Positions 6,205-7,922 of a stretch of DNA of 7,922 bases are shown here, piece after piece. The notes beneath the pieces were generated by a model. That model worked only from the letters and a program-made list of their open reading frames with translations, ran no database searches and had not been told where the DNA came from. The DNA lies in assembly GCA_947303755.1 (NCBI GenBank), contig CAMYZF010000047.1, positions 1-7,922 on the forward strand. The letters run 5' to 3'. Positions within the stretch are counted from its first letter, which is position 1, and each line of letters opens with the position of its first letter. The DNA comes from an uncultured Erysipelotrichaceae bacterium. Lineage in GTDB: Bacteria > Bacillota_I > Bacilli_A > RFN20 > CAG-826. Both the position numbers and the translations under genes were made by a program.

Positions 6205-7069
6205 TGCAGTAGATTTATATTTCCAATACCTGAGAGTGGAAAAAGGCGTTTCTCAAGAAACGATCAAAAACTACGCTTATGATTTGAAGCAGTTTTTCAT
6301 CGCGCTTCCTAAAGACACGACCGAAGATATGATGCCTACAGATATATCTGACTTTGTCACTATCCAGATGAAAGAAGGTTTATCAGTCACAACTGTTCTT
6401 AGAAGAATATCGTCAACTCATAATTTCTATCTCTTTCTTGAAAGAGAACATATCATCGATTTCGTCGTTAAAAAGTTTAATCGCCCTAAAAAGATGCAAT
6501 CTCTTCCTAAAACCTTGACAGTGGACGAGGTAGAAGACTTGTTGAACACACCAGATTTAAGCAAAGATGAAGGTTTTAGAGATAGAACAATGCTTGAAGT
6601 TATGTATTCAAGCGGACTTCGTGTTAGTGAGCTTCTTTCTTTGAAAGTTAATCAAATAAATATCTCAAAAGGGACAATAGATATCATCGGTAAAGGCAAC
6701 AAACAAAGAAAAGTTCCAGTAGGTGAATACGCTTTGGATTTCCTAACTAAATACATTGAAGAGCATCGCCCTCACTTCAAGGGCAAAAGAAGTAATTATC
6801 TATTTTTAAATAGATATGGAGACCAATTATCCAGACAATATTTCTTCAAGCAGATTAAGAAATACGCTAAGCAAGCTGGAATTGAGGAAGATATTTCTCC
6901 TCATACCTTAAGACATTGCTTTGCAACCCATATGCTTGAAAATGGAGCGGAACTACGCGCTCTACAAGAAATGCTTGGTCATGCTAATTTAGCAACCACC
7001 CAGATTTATACAAACGTATCCACCAAGCGAATTCTTGATGCATATGATTTGTTTGCAAAACGCAAATAA
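6191..7069 (+). CDS. xerD: Site-specific tyrosine recombinase XerD
   Basis: XerD works with XerC at the chromosomal dif site to resolve chromosome dimers during division. The 292 residues match the usual length. The N-terminal SAM-like domain (about 1-90, with QETIKNYAYDLKQFF) binds DNA. The catalytic domain shows every expected residue: R144 (SSGLRVSELL), K168 (IIGKGNKQRKVP), H238 and R241 (SPHTLRHCFATHML), H264 (EMLGHANLATT) and the nucleophile Y273 (QIYTNV). XerD rather than XerC, or a phage integrase, is favoured by the LPKTLTVDEVEDLL segment and by deoB following directly, as in Bacillus (ripX-drm). It begins 14 bases inside dinB in another frame, with a ribosome site at 6177-6182, so dinB and xerD are transcribed together. 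No dif-like site was recognised in the gaps of this window. The XerC/XerD assignment is the only softer point. Confidence 0.92.
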   Translation: MELNDAVDLYFQYLRVEKGVSQETIKNYAYDLKQFFIALPKDTTEDMMPTDISDFVTIQMKEGLSVTTVLRRISSTHNFYLFLEREHIIDFVVKKFNRPKKMQSLPKTLTVDEVEDLLNTPDLSKDEGFRDRTMLEVMYSSGLRVSELLSLKVNQINISKGTIDIIGKGNKQRKVPVGEYALDFLTKYIEEHRPHFKGKRSNYLFLNRYGDQLSRQYFFKQIKKYAKQAGIEEDISPHTLRHCFATHMLENGAELRALQEMLGHANLATTQIYTNVSTKRILDAYDLFAKRK

Positions 7070-7077
7070 GATAGAAT
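7049..7077 (+). promoter_or_regulatory. Possible internal promoter for deoB
   Basis: TTGTTT (7049-7054), a 17-base spacer and TAGAAT (7072-7077, five of six bases to consensus) lie across the end of xerD. Transcription would start near 7084, giving an 18-base leader that still contains the deoB ribosome site. The minus-35 box is poor, so deoB may rely mostly on readthrough from dinB-xerD. Confidence 0.3.
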
Positions 7078-7101
7078 TTAGATGTCAAAGGAGATGTTTC
7101 A

Positions 7102-7922
7102 ATGAAAAAATTCAAAAGAATATTCGTAATCGTCACTGACTCAGTTGGTATTGGTGAAATGCCAGATGCTGAGAAGTTTGGTGATAAAGGAACAAATACT
7201 TTTGTTCATACTGCTGAAAAGTGCGGTGGACTTCATGTCCCAAATATGAACGCTTTAGGTCTTGGTGATCTCGCTCCTATCTTAGGAACAAGCAAAGTCA
7301 AACATCCACACGCTTACTGCATGAGACTTCGTGAAGCTAGTGCAGGCAAAGATACGATGACAGGTCACTGGGAGATGATGGGCATTTATACAACCAAACC
7401 ATTCATCACCTTTACAGATACAGGTTTTCCAAAGGAACTCATCGATGAACTCGAAGAAAAAACTGGTCACAAAGTCATTGGTAATAAAGCTGCTTCAGGA
7501 ACTGAAATCCTCGTTGAATTAGGTGAAGAACAAAAACGCGATAATTCTTTAATCGTCTATACATCCGCTGATAGCGTGCTTCAAATCGCTGCTCATGAAG
7601 AAACTACAGGTGTTCAAGAGCTTTATCGTTGTTGCGAAATCGCTCGTGAAATCTGCTTACGTCCAGAATATTATGTTGGCCGCGTCATTGCTCGTCCATT
7701 CGTCGGCACCGATAAAACAAACTTCAAACGCACACCAAATCGTCACGACTTAGCGGTGTCTCCAAGTGGTATTACCACAATGGATATTCTCAAAGAGAAT
7801 GGTTATATGACTAGCTGCGTTGGTAAAATCGGCGATATCTTCAATCAAGTCGGTGTTACCAAAACTCAAAAAACCGTTTCAAATATCGATGGTATGAATA
7901 AGACCATTGATGAATGCAAGAA
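7102..7922 (+). CDS. deoB: Phosphopentomutase, N-terminal part (3' end outside window)
   Basis: Phosphopentomutase interconverts ribose (or deoxyribose) 1-phosphate and 5-phosphate, linking nucleoside breakdown to the pentose phosphate pathway. The frame runs open to the window edge, giving 273 complete codons of a usual ~390. Visible motifs are the alkaline-phosphatase-fold start IFVIVTDSVGIGE with metal ligand D13; GKDTMTGHWEMMG, where T85 corresponds to the Thr phosphorylated in the Bacillus enzyme; GNKAASGTEIL in the cap domain; IVYTSADSVLQIAAHEE with D157; and RVIARPFVG, then NFKRTPNRHD. The later metal ligands (the DxxxH and DH segments) lie beyond the window. The start ATG 7102 has a strong ribosome site, AAAGGAG at 7087-7093, eight bases upstream. 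It follows xerD by 32 bases without a terminator, the same neighbour pair as in Bacillus (ripX-drm). The family call is very secure. Confidence 0.96.
   Translation, partial: MKKFKRIFVIVTDSVGIGEMPDAEKFGDKGTNTFVHTAEKCGGLHVPNMNALGLGDLAPILGTSKVKHPHAYCMRLREASAGKDTMTGHWEMMGIYTTKPFITFTDTGFPKELIDELEEKTGHKVIGNKAASGTEILVELGEEQKRDNSLIVYTSADSVLQIAAHEETTGVQELYRCCEIAREICLRPEYYVGRVIARPFVGTDKTNFKRTPNRHDLAVSPSGITTMDILKENGYMTSCVGKIGDIFNQVGVTKTQKTVSNIDGMNKTIDECK

Noticed and set aside
6191..7069. xerD as part of an integrated element
   Set aside because: Sequence, length and its neighbour deoB match the housekeeping XerD; no attachment repeats, excisionase or cargo genes are present.
7070..7101. dif site or terminator after xerD
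   Set aside because: The 32-base gap holds only the end of a weak promoter match and the deoB ribosome site; there is no hairpin with a T tract and no dif-like arms.
7282..7470. Open frame on the minus strand
   Set aside because: It lies wholly inside deoB, which has clear family motifs, and has no recognisable protein features or ribosome site.

Overview
The window is a tightly packed housekeeping region from a low-GC Gram-positive bacterium (Bacillota). All nine genes lie on the + strand and almost no sequence is non-coding. TGA is used as a stop (yqhY-like gene, nusB, dinB) and Trp is read from TGG, so the code is the standard bacterial one rather than the Mycoplasma code. Gene content, order, AT-rich codons and the reduced spacing suggest a streamlined Bacilli or Erysipelotrichia/Mollicutes-related lineage. 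I cannot name a genus from the sequence alone.

Layout: 1-888 is the C-terminal part of transketolase (open at the left edge). It is followed by a chain of touching or overlapping genes: an Asp23/YqhY-family protein (907-1233), nusB (1230-1631), xseA (1628-2830) and xseB (2830-3018). After a 49-base AT-rich gap comes dxs (3068-4939). The gap 4940-5004 holds a weak Rho-independent terminator that physically overlaps a good sigma-A type promoter. That promoter is placed so that transcription would begin on the dinB start codon. dinB (5005-6204) overlaps xerD (6191-7069), and deoB (7102 to the right edge) is cut off by the window.

Functionally the window mixes pentose phosphate and nucleoside metabolism (transketolase, phosphopentomutase), isoprenoid precursor synthesis by the MEP pathway (Dxs, which uses the glyceraldehyde-3-phosphate that transketolase handles), transcription antitermination (NusB) and DNA maintenance (exonuclease VII, Pol IV, XerD). 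The probable transcription units are tkt-yqhY-nusB-xseA-xseB-dxs (dxs may also have its own promoter) and dinB-xerD-deoB.

The order yqhY-nusB-xseA-xseB-dxs ... dinB ... xerD-deoB is a condensed version of the order I remember from Bacillus. folD and ispA are absent from their usual places. I found no mobile element, CRISPR array, RNA gene, phage or defence gene, and no novel system. The points most worth a second look are the predicted leaderless dinB mRNA with its terminator/promoter overlap, the altered thiamine-diphosphate motif of Dxs, and the Arg-poor N-terminus of NusB.
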